Notes under the pieces: model-generated
What the model was told of the DNA's origin: nothing
The model's input: only the letters and a program-made list of their open reading frames with translations
Database searches by the model: none
Part shown: piece by piece, positions 18,921-29,098 of the stretch
How the letters are laid out: every line of letters starts with the position of its first letter
Position numbering within the stretch: position 1 is the first letter of the stretch
DNA from: Providencia alcalifaciens
GTDB taxonomy: Bacteria; Pseudomonadota; Gammaproteobacteria; Enterobacterales; Enterobacteriaceae
Direction: 5' to 3'
NCBI GenBank assembly: GCA_025961275.1
Contig: JAOQNJ010000001.1
Coordinates: forward strand, 3,307,353-3,371,352
DNA length: 64,000 nucleotides
Position numbers and translations under genes: made by a program

Positions 18921-19358
18921 ATGATGCAAGAAATCATGCAATTCGTCAGCCGGAATATGTTACTGAGTCTGGTTTGGATCGCGCTACTTGTCGCAGTGGT
19001 CTTAATGACCTTTAAAGGTTTGTTCTCTAAATCAAAAGTGATCACTCGCGCACAAGCGATTGCTCTGATTAATAAAGAAGAAGCCGTCATTGTGGATTTA
19101 CGTACACGTGACGATTTCCGTAAAGGGCACATTATCGATTCTATCAACCTAACGCCATCTGAAATTAAAGATAATAATTTAGGTGAGCTAGAAAAACATA
19201 AGCAGAAAGCAGTGATTGTTGTTTCTGCAAGTGGTATGGAATCAGGTAAGCCTGCTGAGCAATTAGCCCAACACGGTTTTGAAAAAGTCTTTGTCCTGAA
19301 AGAAGGGATTGCTGGCTGGTCAGGTGAAAATCTACCGTTGGCGCGTGGTAAGAAGTAA
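18921..19358 (+). CDS. yibN: Rhodanese-like membrane protein YibN
   Basis: About 145 residues: one N-terminal membrane helix ([19 protein letters not shown]) and a cytoplasmic rhodanese domain with [14 protein letters not shown] and [11 protein letters not shown]. The loop that normally carries the catalytic Cys reads [10 protein letters not shown], so sulfurtransferase activity is doubtful. The start is ATG 18921 or 18924. The upstream in-frame TTG at 18912 is too close to the GGGAG ribosome site. The usual neighbour grxC is absent, and secB follows after a repeat-filled gap. Confidence 0.88.
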   Translation: MMQEIMQFVSRNMLLSLVWIALLVAVVLMTFKGLFSKSKVITRAQAIALINKEEAVIVDLRTRDDFRKGHIIDSINLTPSEIKDNNLGELEKHKQKAVIVVSASGMESGKPAEQLAQHGFEKVFVLKEGIAGWSGENLPLARGKK

Positions 19359-19431
19359 TTTATCCGGCATGTAAGCGTCATACGAAATCGTTCAGATTGC
19401 GGGAAGTTGGTACATGAAGTCGCTCTGATGA

Positions 19432-19553
19432 GTCTATACTCTCAATAGTTCTAATTGCAGGTCGGCGATAAATGAAATTATTTATGCGCATCAATAAGTC
19501 TGCGATTTGGGTTGTTTCATGGTACCAATCTCGGCAATTTGGCGTATGACGGG
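19432..19553 (-). repeat. ERIC-like repeat in the yibN-secB gap
   Basis: This matches the inverted orientation of the 18636 copy: tactctcaatagttc, then ggcgataaatgaa at the left, and an end with cgtatgacgggg at the right. The central part is diverged. It fills the position where grxC lies in E. coli. Confidence 0.6.
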
Positions 19554-19599
19554 GTTACATGATTAAAATTCATATGGAAGTTAAAAGGTACTAAATATT

Positions 19600-20064
19600 A
19601 TGTCAGAACAAAACAACTCAGAAATGGTATTTCAAATCCAACGTATCTATACCAAAGATGTTTCATTTGAAGCACCTAATGCACCACACATTTTCCAACA
19701 TGAGTGGCAGCCAGAAATTAAACTGGATTTAGATACCTCTTCTACCCAATTAAGCGAAGGTGTTTATGAAGTTGTTTTGCGTGTTACTACAACGGCAAAA
19801 CTGGGTGAAGAAACTGCATTCCTGTGTGAAGTTCAGCAAGCAGGTGTTTTCTCTATCGAAGGTATTGATGGCACGCAAATGGCACATTGCTTAGGTGCAT
19901 ACTGCCCGAACATTTTGTTCCCATATGCACGTGAAGCTATCACAAGCATGGTTGGTCGCGGTACCTTCCCTCAGCTGAACTTGGCTCCAGTAAACTTTGA
20001 TGCGCTATTTATGAGCTATTTGCAGCAGCAAGGTGAGCAAGCGCCGAGCAGCGAAGTTCAATAG
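19600..20064 (+). CDS. secB: Protein-export chaperone SecB
   Basis: SecB is a tetrameric cytoplasmic chaperone that keeps preproteins unfolded and hands them to SecA. The 154-residue protein has the family blocks [38 protein letters not shown] and [17 protein letters not shown]. The acidic C-terminal tail ends in EVQ and lacks the basic, zinc-type end of SecA. gpsA follows after 8 bases, an arrangement conserved in enterobacteria. Confidence 0.97.
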   Translation: MSEQNNSEMVFQIQRIYTKDVSFEAPNAPHIFQHEWQPEIKLDLDTSSTQLSEGVYEVVLRVTTTAKLGEETAFLCEVQQAGVFSIEGIDGTQMAHCLGAYCPNILFPYAREAITSMVGRGTFPQLNLAPVNFDALFMSYLQQQGEQAPSSEVQ

Positions 20065-20072
20065 GACGTTTG

Positions 20073-21107
20073 ATGAATACTGCTTCAATGACAGTGATCG
20101 GTGCCGGTTCTTACGGCACCGCTTTAGCGATTACGCTAGCGCGTAATAGCCATCAGGTTGTGCTGTGGGGACATGACCCTAAGCATATCCAAAAATTAGA
20201 ACAAGAACGTAGCAATCAGGCATTTTTGCCTGGCGTTTCTTTCCCTGATAGTTTATCTCTCGAAACGGATCTTAAACGTGCCGTGGAAGCGAGCCTTAAT
20301 ATCTTGATTGTGGTACCAAGCCATGTTTTTGGTGATGTACTCAAGCAAATCCAACCTTATCTTCGAGCGGGCTCACGCATTATCTGGGCAACCAAAGGCT
20401 TAGAGAGAGACACGGGGCGCTTATTGCAAGATGTAGCACGTGAAGTATTAGGTAATGAAATTCCTCTCGCCGTATTATCTGGACCGACTTTTGCAAAAGA
20501 GTTAGCTGCAGGTATGCCGACGGCAATTTCAATCGCGGCTACAGATAGCCAATTTGGTGATGAACTGCAACAGCTGTTTCATTGCGGTAAAAGCTTCCGA
20601 GTGTATAAAAATTCCGATATGGTTGGCGTTCAACTGGGTGGCGCGGTTAAGAACGTTATTGCTATCGGCGCGGGTATCTCCGATGGTATGGGTTTTGGTG
20701 CCAACGCGCGTACCGCTTTAATCACGCGTGGTCTTGCTGAAATGAGTCGCCTTGGCGCTGCTTTGGGTGCAGATCCCTCCACCTTTATGGGCATGGCAGG
20801 ATTGGGTGATTTAGTGTTAACCTGTACCGATAACCAATCTCGTAACCGTCGTTTTGGTATGATGCTCGGTCATGGTGTTAGCGTTACGGAAGCAGAACAA
20901 GAGATTGGCCAAGTAGTTGAAGGCTACCGAAATACCAAAGAAGTGAAAGCACTGGCTGAACGTGCAGGTGTTGAGATGCCAATTACTGAGCAAATTTATC
21001 AAATACTCTATTGCCATAAAAATGTTTTAGAGGCAGCACAAGCCCTGCTGGGACGTGCAACTAAAGATGAAATTGCGGATATGTCAAAATCAAAAGACGA
21101 TTCCTAA
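20073..21107 (+). CDS. gpsA: Glycerol-3-phosphate dehydrogenase [NAD(P)+]
   Basis: GpsA reduces dihydroxyacetone phosphate to sn-glycerol 3-phosphate for phospholipid synthesis. The 344-residue protein has the dinucleotide loop [12 protein letters not shown] near residue 10, the catalytic Lys in [17 protein letters not shown], and [10 protein letters not shown] chose the ATG at 20073, 6 bases after AGGA. A TTG at 20070 is also in frame but too close to the ribosome site. The gene is in the secB-gpsA-cysE order. Confidence 0.97.
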   Translation: MNTASMTVIGAGSYGTALAITLARNSHQVVLWGHDPKHIQKLEQERSNQAFLPGVSFPDSLSLETDLKRAVEASLNILIVVPSHVFGDVLKQIQPYLRAGSRIIWATKGLERDTGRLLQDVAREVLGNEIPLAVLSGPTFAKELAAGMPTAISIAATDSQFGDELQQLFHCGKSFRVYKNSDMVGVQLGGAVKNVIAIGAGISDGMGFGANARTALITRGLAEMSRLGAALGADPSTFMGMAGLGDLVLTCTDNQSRNRRFGMMLGHGVSVTEAEQEIGQVVEGYRNTKEVKALAERAGVEMPITEQIYQILYCHKNVLEAAQALLGRATKDEIADMSKSKDDS

Positions 21108-21109
21108 AA

Positions 21110-21220
21110 TAATTTAAGTTGCTTGCTGGCGACAACAGAAAATAGGTGGGCGCATAGATAAACTTTATGACTCAACTCGCTGAGCATCGTTAACAAGCAA
21201 CTTGAAATATGATGGATATA
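21110..21220 (-). repeat. ERIC-like repeat in the gpsA-cysE gap
   Basis: The ends form a long inverted repeat (aagttgcttg near 21116 against caagcaactt near 21194). The blocks ggcgacaac, gcatagataaactttatgactc and caacttgaaatatgatgga are those of the family in reverse orientation. Confidence 0.65.
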
Positions 21221-21248
21221 AAAAATAATAAATATTAAGTGAGCCATT

Positions 21249-22070
21249 ATGTCGCAAGAAGAATTGGATAGGATTTGGGGGTTTATCAAAGATGAAGCAA
21301 AGTCACTTGCTGAATGTGAACCGCTGCTAGCCAGTTTTTTTAATGCAACGCTGCTCAAGCATGACAATTTGGGCAGAGCGCTGAGTTATATGTTAGCAAA
21401 CAAGCTTAGCTCTCCGATCATGCCTGCAATCGAAGTGAGAGAGATTGTTGAAGAAGCGTATCGTAATGATGAACAAATGATTTTCTCTGCTGCCATGGAT
21501 ATATCCGCTGTGCGTCTACGTGACCCTGCGGTGGATAAATACTCCACGCCACTGCTCTATCTAAAAGGTTTTCATGCACTACAAGCCTATCGAATTGGGC
21601 ATTGGTTATGGAAAGAAGGGCGCCAAGCATTGGCAATCTATCTGCAAAATCAGGTTTCAGTCTCGTTTGGGGTAGATATTCACCCTGCAGCTCGCATTGG
21701 TTGTGGCATCATGCTTGACCATGCTACAGGTATCGTCATTGGTGAAACGGCCGTGGTCGAAAATGATGTCTCGATTCTGCAATCTGTCACATTGGGCGGT
21801 ACAGGGAAAACCTGTGGCGACCGTCACCCAAAGGTGCGTGAAGGTGTGATGATTGGCGCTGGCGCTAAAATTTTGGGTAATATTGAAATAGGCCGTGGCG
21901 CTAAAATTGGTGCAGGGTCTGTCGTACTGCGCAATGTTCCCGCTCATACCACTGTTGCTGGCGTACCCGCCCGTATAGTCGGTAAACCTAATAGCGATAA
22001 GCCTTCATTCGAAATGGATCAAAACTTCAACGGCGCTCTTTATGGCTTTGAAGATGGCGATGGCATTTGA
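21249..22070 (+). CDS. cysE: Serine O-acetyltransferase
   Basis: CysE makes O-acetyl-L-serine from serine and acetyl-CoA, the first step of cysteine synthesis. The 273-residue protein has the N-terminal SATase domain and a left-handed beta-helix with hexapeptide repeats (GVDIHPAARIGCGIMLDHAT, then VTLGGTGK and the CoA-binding GAGAKILGNIEIGRGAKIGAGS in two parts). The C-terminal tail ends in EDGDGI, the Ile-ended tail that docks into CysK. It lies downstream of gpsA, separated by an ERIC-like repeat. Confidence 0.97.
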   Translation: MSQEELDRIWGFIKDEAKSLAECEPLLASFFNATLLKHDNLGRALSYMLANKLSSPIMPAIEVREIVEEAYRNDEQMIFSAAMDISAVRLRDPAVDKYSTPLLYLKGFHALQAYRIGHWLWKEGRQALAIYLQNQVSVSFGVDIHPAARIGCGIMLDHATGIVIGETAVVENDVSILQSVTLGGTGKTCGDRHPKVREGVMIGAGAKILGNIEIGRGAKIGAGSVVLRNVPAHTTVAGVPARIVGKPNSDKPSFEMDQNFNGALYGFEDGDGI

Positions 22071-22146
22071 TTTATTCGCAATCTTTTCAGTGATTCTGTG
22101 ATAAAAAATTCGACGTGACATGTCACATTTTTTAATCATAAATAAA

Positions 22147-22178
22147 TCAGAGCCCAATAAATCTAATATTGAGCTCTA
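22147..22178. terminator. Candidate terminator between cysE and trmL
   Basis: agagcccaat and attgagctct form an imperfect stem with one bulge, in the 115-bp gap between convergent genes. A short palindrome, gtgacatgtcac, followed by a T-run precedes it at about 22115-22132. Either may act for cysE. Confidence 0.45.
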
Positions 22179-22185
22179 ATTATAT

Positions 22186-22689
22186 TCAATCATTAAGCAG
22201 TGCGCCGGGGTAACCCAATTGCCGCCATGCTTCAAATACCACTACTGCCACTGAATTCGATAAATTCATGCTGCGGCTATCGGCAAGCATTGGAATACGA
22301 ATTTTCTGTTCTATCGGCATATTGTCCAGCACATAGGGTGGCAGACCACGAGTCTCAGGACCAAACATCAAGTAATCATCTTGTTGATAGCTGACATTGC
22401 TGTGACTAGGTTTACCTTTGGTGGTCAGCGCAAATACCCGCGCCCCAGTAGCAGACTGGTTATTATCAGGGTTCAAGCCTTCACTTTCTAAAAAAGCAAC
22501 GTAATCGTGATGATGTTTGATATCAGCAAATTCGCTGTAATCTAACCCTGCACGGCGTAGACGTTTATCATCCCAAGTAAAACCAAGCGGATGAATAAGG
22601 TGAAGACTAAAGCCAGTATTGGCACAAAGACGAATAATATTGCCCGTATTTGGCGGGATTTCAGGTTCAAATAAAACAATATGTGGCAT
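22186..22689 (-). CDS. trmL: tRNA (cytidine/uridine-2'-O-)-methyltransferase TrmL
   Basis: TrmL (YibK) methylates the ribose of the wobble nucleotide 34 of tRNA-Leu species. The 167-residue SPOUT protein has [18 protein letters not shown] at the N-terminus, [11 protein letters not shown] in the middle and the knot-forming [17 protein letters not shown] at the C-terminus. It marks one border of the polysaccharide locus, as yibK does in Providencia O-antigen clusters. Confidence 0.96.
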   Translation of the reverse strand: MPHIVLFEPEIPPNTGNIIRLCANTGFSLHLIHPLGFTWDDKRLRRAGLDYSEFADIKHHHDYVAFLESEGLNPDNNQSATGARVFALTTKGKPSHSNVSYQQDDYLMFGPETRGLPPYVLDNMPIEQKIRIPMLADSRSMNLSNSVAVVVFEAWRQLGYPGALLND

Positions 22690-22754
22690 AGAGAATGGCT
22701 ACATTAAGCAGCAAAGTTAAGGGAAACAATAGGTAAGGATTTTACGCGCAAATC

Positions 22755-22905
22755 AATCAAGTTGCATGTGGTTGTTGAGGAATATCCGCTTTATCGTTTA
22801 AGCCGCATGTCAGATGTTGATACGACATTTAGCTCATCAAGCTGATAGGATTGAATTAATTTACTGCTGGTATACAACTTGAAGTACGACGTATTTAAAG
22901 TATAA
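22755..22905. repeat. Degenerate ERIC-like repeat
   Basis: Two opposed ends are recognisable: atcaagttgcatgtggttgttgagg at the left, and tacaacttgaagtacgacgta at about 22873-22893, which matches the inverted left end. The middle is unrecognisable. It lies between trmL and the galE terminator. Confidence 0.5.
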
Positions 22906-22911
22906 AAAACA

Positions 22912-22942
22912 AAAAAGCGGGCTTTATTAAGAGCCCGCTTTC
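22912..22942 (-). terminator. Terminator of the polysaccharide operon
   Basis: An 8-bp stem (agcgggct/agcccgct) is followed on the minus strand by a run of six T, 25 bases after the galE stop. It is a good intrinsic terminator for the long minus-strand operon. Confidence 0.8.
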
Positions 22943-22966
22943 ACATGTGTTGGATTTAATTAACGC

Positions 22967-23992
22967 TTAACGTTTATATCCGTTAGGGTTCTGAGCTTGC
23001 CAGCGCCAGCTATCATTTACCATATCTTGAACAGAGTGTTGAGCCTGCCAACCTAAATCGTCGAAGGCTTTTTTAGGGCTAGACCAACATTCAGCAATAT
23101 CACCTGGGCGACGGTCAACAATTTTATATTGAATGTGCTTACCAGATGCTTTTTCAAAAGCAGCAATCATCTCTAAAACACTAGTGCCTTTACCTGTCCC
23201 TAAGTTATAGGTATGCAAGCCTGCTTTTTGGCTTACCTTATTCAATGCGGCAATGTGCCCACTGGCTAAATCCATCACATGGATATAATCACGGACCCCA
23301 GTTCCATCTGGCGTTGGGTAATCTGAACCAAAGACCATCACTTCTTTATGACGACCAACTGCCACCTGTGCAATATAAGGTGTTAGATTATTTGGAATAC
23401 CTTGAGGGTCTTCACCAATCAAACCGGATTGATGTGCGCCAACAGGGTTAAAATAGCGCAGTAAAGTAAGAGACCAGTCCTTGTCAGCAATATTCAGGTC
23501 AGTGAGAATACGTTCGACCATATACTTGCTTGTACCGTACGGGTTAGTTGTACCGCCAACCGTCGATTCTTCGGTTAGTGGTACTTCTTCGGGGTCCCCA
23601 TACACAGTCGCAGAAGAACTAAAGATCAGGCTTTTTACGCCAGCCTTCTGCATGCTTTCAATCAATACCAAAGTCCCATTGACGTTATTGTCATAGTACT
23701 CAATGGGTTTTTGTACTGACTCACCGACCGCTTTTAAGCCAGCAAAATGAATAACAGAGCTGATAGCATGTTGAGCAAAGATAGTGTTTAAAACCGCCTG
23801 ATCCCGCACATCGCCTTCATAAAAGGTCGGCTTAGAGCCGGTAATTGTTTCAATGCGGTTAAGTACTTCAGGATTGGCATTGCACAGATTATCTAAAATA
23901 ATCGGCTGGATACCTTGTTCAATCATTTGTACACAGGTGTGGCTACCAATGTAGCCAAGCCCGCCAGTTACTAATACTTTTGCGTTATTCAT
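22967..23992 (-). CDS. galE: UDP-glucose 4-epimerase
   Basis: GalE interconverts UDP-Glc and UDP-Gal, and in some forms the N-acetyl sugars. The 341-residue extended SDR has the NAD loop VLVTGGLGYIGSHTCVQM, SSSATVYGDPEEVPLTE, the catalytic Tyr-x3-Lys in YGTSKYMVE, and LRYFNPVGAHQSGLIGEDP. It is the last gene of the polysaccharide operon, so a role in making galactose (and possibly GalNAc) donors is likely. Whether it is also the housekeeping galactose epimerase cannot be told here. Confidence 0.95.
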   Translation of the reverse strand: MNNAKVLVTGGLGYIGSHTCVQMIEQGIQPIILDNLCNANPEVLNRIETITGSKPTFYEGDVRDQAVLNTIFAQHAISSVIHFAGLKAVGESVQKPIEYYDNNVNGTLVLIESMQKAGVKSLIFSSSATVYGDPEEVPLTEESTVGGTTNPYGTSKYMVERILTDLNIADKDWSLTLLRYFNPVGAHQSGLIGEDPQGIPNNLTPYIAQVAVGRHKEVMVFGSDYPTPDGTGVRDYIHVMDLASGHIAALNKVSQKAGLHTYNLGTGKGTSVLEMIAAFEKASGKHIQYKIVDRRPGDIAECWSSPKKAFDDLGWQAQHSVQDMVNDSWRWQAQNPNGYKR

Positions 23993-24009
23993 TTCACTTT
24001 CCTGTGCGG

Positions 24010-26088
24010 CTAGTATTCATACACATAGTTATAGTCGTCTGACCTTGCATCGATACCGTTGAGGATCACACCCGTAATTTCGATATCATTTTGCTTAAAG
24101 CGTTTCATCGACAGTTCAACATCTTTCACCGTATTCACGCCGTAGAAGGCGATCAGTAGTGACGTACCGACATATTTACCGATGACAGCGGAGTCTGTAA
24201 TGGCTAGTATCGGTGCGGTATCAATAACCACAATATCATATTGCCCTTTAACGTCATCGAGTAAATGCTTGAAACGTTCACTCATCAATAATTCAGATGA
24301 GTGAGTGACATTTTTACCACGACAAATAACATCAAGATTTTCAATTACACTGCGGTGAATCGTTGGTTGGGTGGCATCTTGTTGAGATAAATACTCAGAA
24401 AGCCCTGACTTGTTGCTTAAATCAAAAGCGTGATGAATACGGCCTTTACGTAAGTCAGTATCTATCAACAGCACTTTTTTACCTGCGTTTGCCAGTACAA
24501 CCGCCATGTTTGAGGTAACAAAACTTTTACCTACACCCGGTGAAGCACTGGTAACCATAACAAGATTGTTACCTTGGTTCATAACCGAGAAGTAGACGCT
24601 AGTTCTTAGAGAACGAATGGCTTCAACTGCGGTATCTGCAGGGTTTTCAAGGGCAAGTGGACGTTTATTACCAGCGGCTACCATTTTTTTCTCATACTCA
24701 GAGTACGGGATAGTCGCATAAACGTTAATTCCCAGCGCATCAATATCTTCCGTGCCTTTAATTTTATTATTAAAGAACTCGCGGGCAATCACATACGCGC
24801 AACCGATAATAAAACCAAGAATTGCTGCTAAAGCTAGAATTAATGCTTTTTTAGGCGCAACGGCATTAGGTTGTGATTCCGCAGTGTCAATAATTCGTAC
24901 ATCAGCGGTGATACCAGAGTTTAATACGCTGAGCTCTTGCTGTTTGCCCACTAATTGATTGTAGATCGCTTGCTCAGATTCAACATCACGGGTTAAACGA
25001 ACAATCTGTTGCTGAGTATTCGGTAACTTCTGAATACTTTGGGTGATTTTATCTTTTTCACGTAACAGCTGTTGGCGTTTATCAATCAATGACTGATACG
25101 CTGGATGGTTACGGGTATACAGTTGCTGTATTTCGACTTCTTTAAAAGTGAGCTCATTAAGCTTTGCTTCAACTTGTAACGCGGTATCAAGTGCTGCTTT
25201 CGCCTCTAATGATAAATCAATCGACTCATTCTTTTTGCGGAAGGTATTTAACTGGTTTTCATAATTATCCAGTTTAGTCTTCACTTTTGGCAAGTATTCA
25301 TCTAAAAACTGTAAGGTATTATTCGTCACTTCTTTTTTGCGATCGGTGTTTTGATCAACATAGTTTTGAATAATACTGTTCAGAGTTTTGACGTTCTCAG
25401 CTTTATCTGCACCTTTAATCGACATGCTAAGAATACCGGTTCCTTTGCCGACTTCAGCAATGGTCAGGGTATTTCGTAAGTCTTCAATTGTTGAGTAACG
25501 ACCATTTTTAACCAGCGTAAATTCTTGGCCTGCGTCTGCCACTAAAGATGAGACTAACAGGGTAATATTGTCGTGTTTTAGCAGCTCGCCAACCTTGCCT
25601 TCTAAGACTTGCCCATCAATATTGAGTGAGTATTTATCCTCACCTAAATAGGTTAGGGGTGCAGGCTCACCGACTAAATGCTCAGGTACAGAGTAGAGTG
25701 AAACGACTGCTTGAGCATCATTCTTCAGAATTTTATTGAAAAAACCCGCTGGAGAGATGTTGGTATCTAGATTAAGGTTAGCAACTGTTTTACCCAGTAC
25801 CATCCGTGATTTAATCACTTCAATCTCAGAGTCTACTTGGTTGTTACTATTAGCAAATGGCATCACATCGCTCATTTGGTCTAACAGTGACACTTGACCC
25901 ATTTTGTCATACTGCAATGTGGCGTTTGCTTGGTAAATAGGGGTTGCCAGAAAGCTATAAGCCGCAGCAATTAAAATAAAGATCAGAGTAAAAAAGCCAA
26001 TTTTAAGGTAGCTCGACTTTAAGACTTTAAATAACGCCAGCAGATCAATCTCATCTGTGGCTGAGGAGCTGTTTTTTGTCATGTTCAT
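24010..26088 (-). CDS. wzc: Polysaccharide co-polymerase and autokinase Wzc
   Basis: Wzc is an inner-membrane bacterial tyrosine kinase that controls polymer length and export with Wza. The 692-residue protein has a Wzz domain between two membrane segments (about residues 30-50 and 420-440), a long periplasmic coiled coil, and a cytoplasmic kinase. The kinase has Walker A ASPGVGKSFVTSNMAVVLA, Walker A' VLLIDTDLRKG and VVIDTAPILA. The C-terminus ends with a short tyrosine cluster (DDYNYVYEY) that would be autophosphorylated. wzb and wza lie upstream in the same operon. An in-frame ATG two codons later is an alternative start. Confidence 0.95.
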   Translation of the reverse strand: MNMTKNSSSATDEIDLLALFKVLKSSYLKIGFFTLIFILIAAAYSFLATPIYQANATLQYDKMGQVSLLDQMSDVMPFANSNNQVDSEIEVIKSRMVLGKTVANLNLDTNISPAGFFNKILKNDAQAVVSLYSVPEHLVGEPAPLTYLGEDKYSLNIDGQVLEGKVGELLKHDNITLLVSSLVADAGQEFTLVKNGRYSTIEDLRNTLTIAEVGKGTGILSMSIKGADKAENVKTLNSIIQNYVDQNTDRKKEVTNNTLQFLDEYLPKVKTKLDNYENQLNTFRKKNESIDLSLEAKAALDTALQVEAKLNELTFKEVEIQQLYTRNHPAYQSLIDKRQQLLREKDKITQSIQKLPNTQQQIVRLTRDVESEQAIYNQLVGKQQELSVLNSGITADVRIIDTAESQPNAVAPKKALILALAAILGFIIGCAYVIAREFFNNKIKGTEDIDALGINVYATIPYSEYEKKMVAAGNKRPLALENPADTAVEAIRSLRTSVYFSVMNQGNNLVMVTSASPGVGKSFVTSNMAVVLANAGKKVLLIDTDLRKGRIHHAFDLSNKSGLSEYLSQQDATQPTIHRSVIENLDVICRGKNVTHSSELLMSERFKHLLDDVKGQYDIVVIDTAPILAITDSAVIGKYVGTSLLIAFYGVNTVKDVELSMKRFKQNDIEITGVILNGIDARSDDYNYVYEY

Positions 26089-26122
26089 AATCAGTTAAAC
26101 GTTGAGTCTTCCAAAAGTAAAA

Positions 26123-26551
26123 TTAAATTTTCCCTTGCCACTGTAAGACAGCTTTTTCCATCAGTTGATAAACATGTTCAAACATTTCATCACTACGTTT
26201 ATGGGGATCTGGGATTTCAGTTTTATTTAGCCATTGACCAAACAGCATCACTTTTCCACGGGTTTCGGGGAATTGCCGGTGGATTTTATCAATATGCGAG
26301 TTCTCCATCACTAGGATTAAGTCTGCTTCTTTACTCAATTCGCTCGTTAAACGCCGTGATTGATGATTTTCTAATGAAAGGTTATGGTTTTGGGCAATGC
26401 GGATCGCGCTATCATAGGCGGGCATATCATTTTTGGCGATAATACCCGCGGAGTGGATTTTTTTATTGGGGTAATGAACTTGCAGTAAACGCTCCCCAGT
26501 GGGGGAGCGGCAGATGTTACCCATACAAACAACAAGAATATTGTTAAACAT
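26123..26551 (-). CDS. wzb: Low-molecular-weight protein-tyrosine phosphatase Wzb
   Basis: Wzb dephosphorylates the tyrosine tail of Wzc, the cycle needed for polymer export. The 142-residue protein has the CX5R phosphatase loop VVCMGNICRSPTGERLL at residues 7-23 and the general-acid DPHKRSDEMFEHVY near the C-terminus. I chose the ATG at 26551, which gives MFNNILVV as in E. coli Wzb. A TTG four codons upstream overlaps wza. The gene starts 5 bases after the wza stop. Confidence 0.95.
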   Translation of the reverse strand: MFNNILVVCMGNICRSPTGERLLQVHYPNKKIHSAGIIAKNDMPAYDSAIRIAQNHNLSLENHQSRRLTSELSKEADLILVMENSHIDKIHRQFPETRGKVMLFGQWLNKTEIPDPHKRSDEMFEHVYQLMEKAVLQWQGKI

Positions 26552-26556
26552 AGCGA

Positions 26557-27711
26557 TTACCAATCATGAATACGCTTAGTACCTTCAGTTAATTGGTTAT
26601 AAGCGGCGATAGTTGGTAGCAACTGAGTGATTAAACGGTTCCAACGCACAACAGGAGCTGCAGTCACATATACCAAGTCATAAGGTTTGAGCTTAAATTC
26701 AGTCCCCATCACCATTGAGGTGGCATCAGATAAATCTAACTGATAAACCGCGGCCATTTTCTTCGGTAACAGATCATCAAGTTCTTTATCACCGGATGAC
26801 TGATTTTTAATTGGACGAATAACAAATACACCCGTTGCATTAGCTGTTGTTTGGTTAACACCATTGGCTTTACTCAGTGCTTCGGTAATGCTCATTCCTA
26901 CGCGATCAATGGTTAAGGTGGTTGGCTGATTGACTTCACCCATCACAAATACTTTTTGACCGTCATTACGCGGTACATACAGAACATCACTTGGTAGCAT
27001 TAGGTAGTTTTGCGTTAAATCACCGTACTGTACTAATGACTGTAGGGAGATTTTAATTTCTTGTCCATTACGGGTCAGAACTACATTATCCCAATCGGCT
27101 TTTTCCGTTAGGCCACCTGCGGTATTGAAGGCTTCAAGAATGGTTAATGGCACGTTAGTAATCGGCAATGTACCTGGTTTACCGACCTCACCTGAAACAT
27201 AAATTTTTTGTGAACGGAATGCGGCAATGCTGACATCCACTTGTGGAGATTCAATATAAGTTGCTAGGCGATTACTGACTAAGGTACGAATTTCAGTGAC
27301 TGTTTTACCGATAACTTTCACTTTACCAATATACGGGTAGTAGATAGTACCATCTGAATGCACCCAGTTACCCGAATCTGCCGCACTTCGGTATGAACCC
27401 GCAGGAATGGTTAGCTCAGGGTGATCCCAAACAGTGATCGTTAATACATCACCCACACCCACACGATACTCATAAGTTGAAAGCTGCTTATCTAGGGTAG
27501 GGTTAGGTTTAGCAATATCGTGCGGAGTATATAGATCGTCTAAAAGCTTTGGTGAAATTGGGTAGATATCAACAAATTTTGAAATATCACGATCACCAGT
27601 ATCGACGACATTTTTACCCGCGGTTGACATATAGACACCGGGGGTGACTGTACAGCCGGTTAAAAATATACTGACAGCGAATAGTGTAAGTGGAAGACGC
27701 TTACTAAGCAC
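26557..27711 (-). CDS. wza: Outer-membrane polysaccharide export lipoprotein Wza
   Basis: Wza forms the octameric outer-membrane channel for capsule or high-molecular-weight polysaccharide. The 384-residue precursor has a lipoprotein signal with the lipobox FLTGC (Cys at residue 20). The Poly_export domain begins [24 protein letters not shown] domains follow, and a C-terminal amphipathic helix ends the protein. It is upstream of wzb and wzc. The 148-bp gap before it contains an inverted repeat. Confidence 0.96.
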   Translation of the reverse strand: MLSKRLPLTLFAVSIFLTGCTVTPGVYMSTAGKNVVDTGDRDISKFVDIYPISPKLLDDLYTPHDIAKPNPTLDKQLSTYEYRVGVGDVLTITVWDHPELTIPAGSYRSAADSGNWVHSDGTIYYPYIGKVKVIGKTVTEIRTLVSNRLATYIESPQVDVSIAAFRSQKIYVSGEVGKPGTLPITNVPLTILEAFNTAGGLTEKADWDNVVLTRNGQEIKISLQSLVQYGDLTQNYLMLPSDVLYVPRNDGQKVFVMGEVNQPTTLTIDRVGMSITEALSKANGVNQTTANATGVFVIRPIKNQSSGDKELDDLLPKKMAAVYQLDLSDATSMVMGTEFKLKPYDLVYVTAAPVVRWNRLITQLLPTIAAYNQLTEGTKRIHDW

Positions 27712-27745
27712 AAGACCATCCTATGATAAAAAATATTTAGATAAG

Positions 27746-27783
27746 GTATAAGTGATGGGCATTATCATCATTCCCACTTATAC
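27746..27783. promoter_or_regulatory. Inverted repeat between ugd and wza
   Basis: gtataagtg at 27746-27754 pairs with cacttatac at 27775-27783 around a 20-base loop. There is no T-run. It could be an attenuator, a processing site or an operator in front of wza-wzb-wzc. I have no further evidence. Confidence 0.35.
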
Positions 27784-27859
27784 ATGTTTAATATGATATT
27801 TTAGTTTTTTGTACTGAAGGTATTTTTAGTAAAAGTAACTCAATACTGTTATCTAATGC

Positions 27860-29026
27860 TTAATCGCTGCCAAAGAGATCGCGGGTATACACTTTCTCGG
27901 CAACATTTTCGAGTTCTGGCAGCATACGGTTCGCCAAAATAATATCACTGTCGGCTTTAAACGCATCAAGGTCACGGTAAACTTTTGAACGGAAGAACTC
28001 ATCGTCTTTGAGCACAGGCTCATACACAATCACTTCAATCCCTTTCGCTTTAATGCGCTTCATGATCCCTTGAACGGATGACGCTCGGAAATTATCCGAG
28101 CCCGCTTTCATGACCAAGCGATACACGCCAACTTTGCGCGGTGCCTTGGCAATAATCGAGTCTGAGATAAAGTCTTTGCGGGTACGGTTAGATTCAACGA
28201 CCGCATTAATTAAATTGTTTGGCACGTCATCATAGTTAGCCAATAATTGCTTAGTGTCTTTTGGTAGACAGTAGCCGCCATAACCGAATGATGGGTTGTT
28301 GTAGTGACTGCCAATGCGCGGGTCTAACGAAACCCCCTCAATGATTTGACGTGCATTCAAACCACGGCTTTCTGCGTAAGTGTCTAGCTCGTTGAAGTAA
28401 GCCACCCGCATCGCTAAATAGGTGTTAGCAAACAATTTGATTGCTTCCGCTTCTGTTCCATCCGTGAATAAGACCGGCACATCTTTTTTGATAGCACCTT
28501 CCAGCAATAAATCCGCAAAAATTTGCGCACGTTCAGAGCGTTCACCGACCACAATACGTGACGGATACAGGTTGTCATACAGTGCACGGCCTTCACGCAA
28601 AAATTCCGGGGAGAAAATGACATTGGTATAGCCAAACTCTTCACGCAAGCGCTCAGTAAAGCCAACCGGAATAGTCGATTTCACAATGATAGTGGCGCTT
28701 GGATTGATTTTTTGCACATCATGAATAACGGATTCAACAGACTGAGTATTGAAGTAGTTAGTTTTTGGGTCATAGTCTGTTGGTGTTGCGACAATCACAT
28801 AGTCTGCATTGGTATAAGCATCGACTTTGTCTTCTGTCGCCCGGAAATTGAGTTTTTTTTCAGTTAAAAATTGCTCAATTTCAGTATCAATAATCGGTGA
28901 TTGTTTGTTATTCAGCATCGCCACTTTTTCAGCGATGATATCAACAGCCACAACTTCATGGTGTTGCGACAGTAACATGGCGTTAGATAGACCAACGTAG
29001 CCTGTACCAGCAATTGCTATTTTCAA
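27860..29026 (-). CDS. ugd: UDP-glucose 6-dehydrogenase
   Basis: Ugd oxidises UDP-glucose to UDP-glucuronate with two NAD+. The 388-residue protein has the Rossmann loop [38 protein letters not shown], and the catalytic Cys in the block [16 protein letters not shown]. It feeds the 4-epimerase encoded just upstream and so provides hexuronic acids for the polysaccharide. Confidence 0.96.
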   Translation of the reverse strand: MKIAIAGTGYVGLSNAMLLSQHHEVVAVDIIAEKVAMLNNKQSPIIDTEIEQFLTEKKLNFRATEDKVDAYTNADYVIVATPTDYDPKTNYFNTQSVESVIHDVQKINPSATIIVKSTIPVGFTERLREEFGYTNVIFSPEFLREGRALYDNLYPSRIVVGERSERAQIFADLLLEGAIKKDVPVLFTDGTEAEAIKLFANTYLAMRVAYFNELDTYAESRGLNARQIIEGVSLDPRIGSHYNNPSFGYGGYCLPKDTKQLLANYDDVPNNLINAVVESNRTRKDFISDSIIAKAPRKVGVYRLVMKAGSDNFRASSVQGIMKRIKAKGIEVIVYEPVLKDDEFFRSKVYRDLDAFKADSDIILANRMLPELENVAEKVYTRDLFGSD

Positions 29027-29098
29027 AACTAACCTCTCAAATCCATCTTCAGATATTACAGGGGGTACTGCATCATTAATATGCTACAGATGCTAGTG

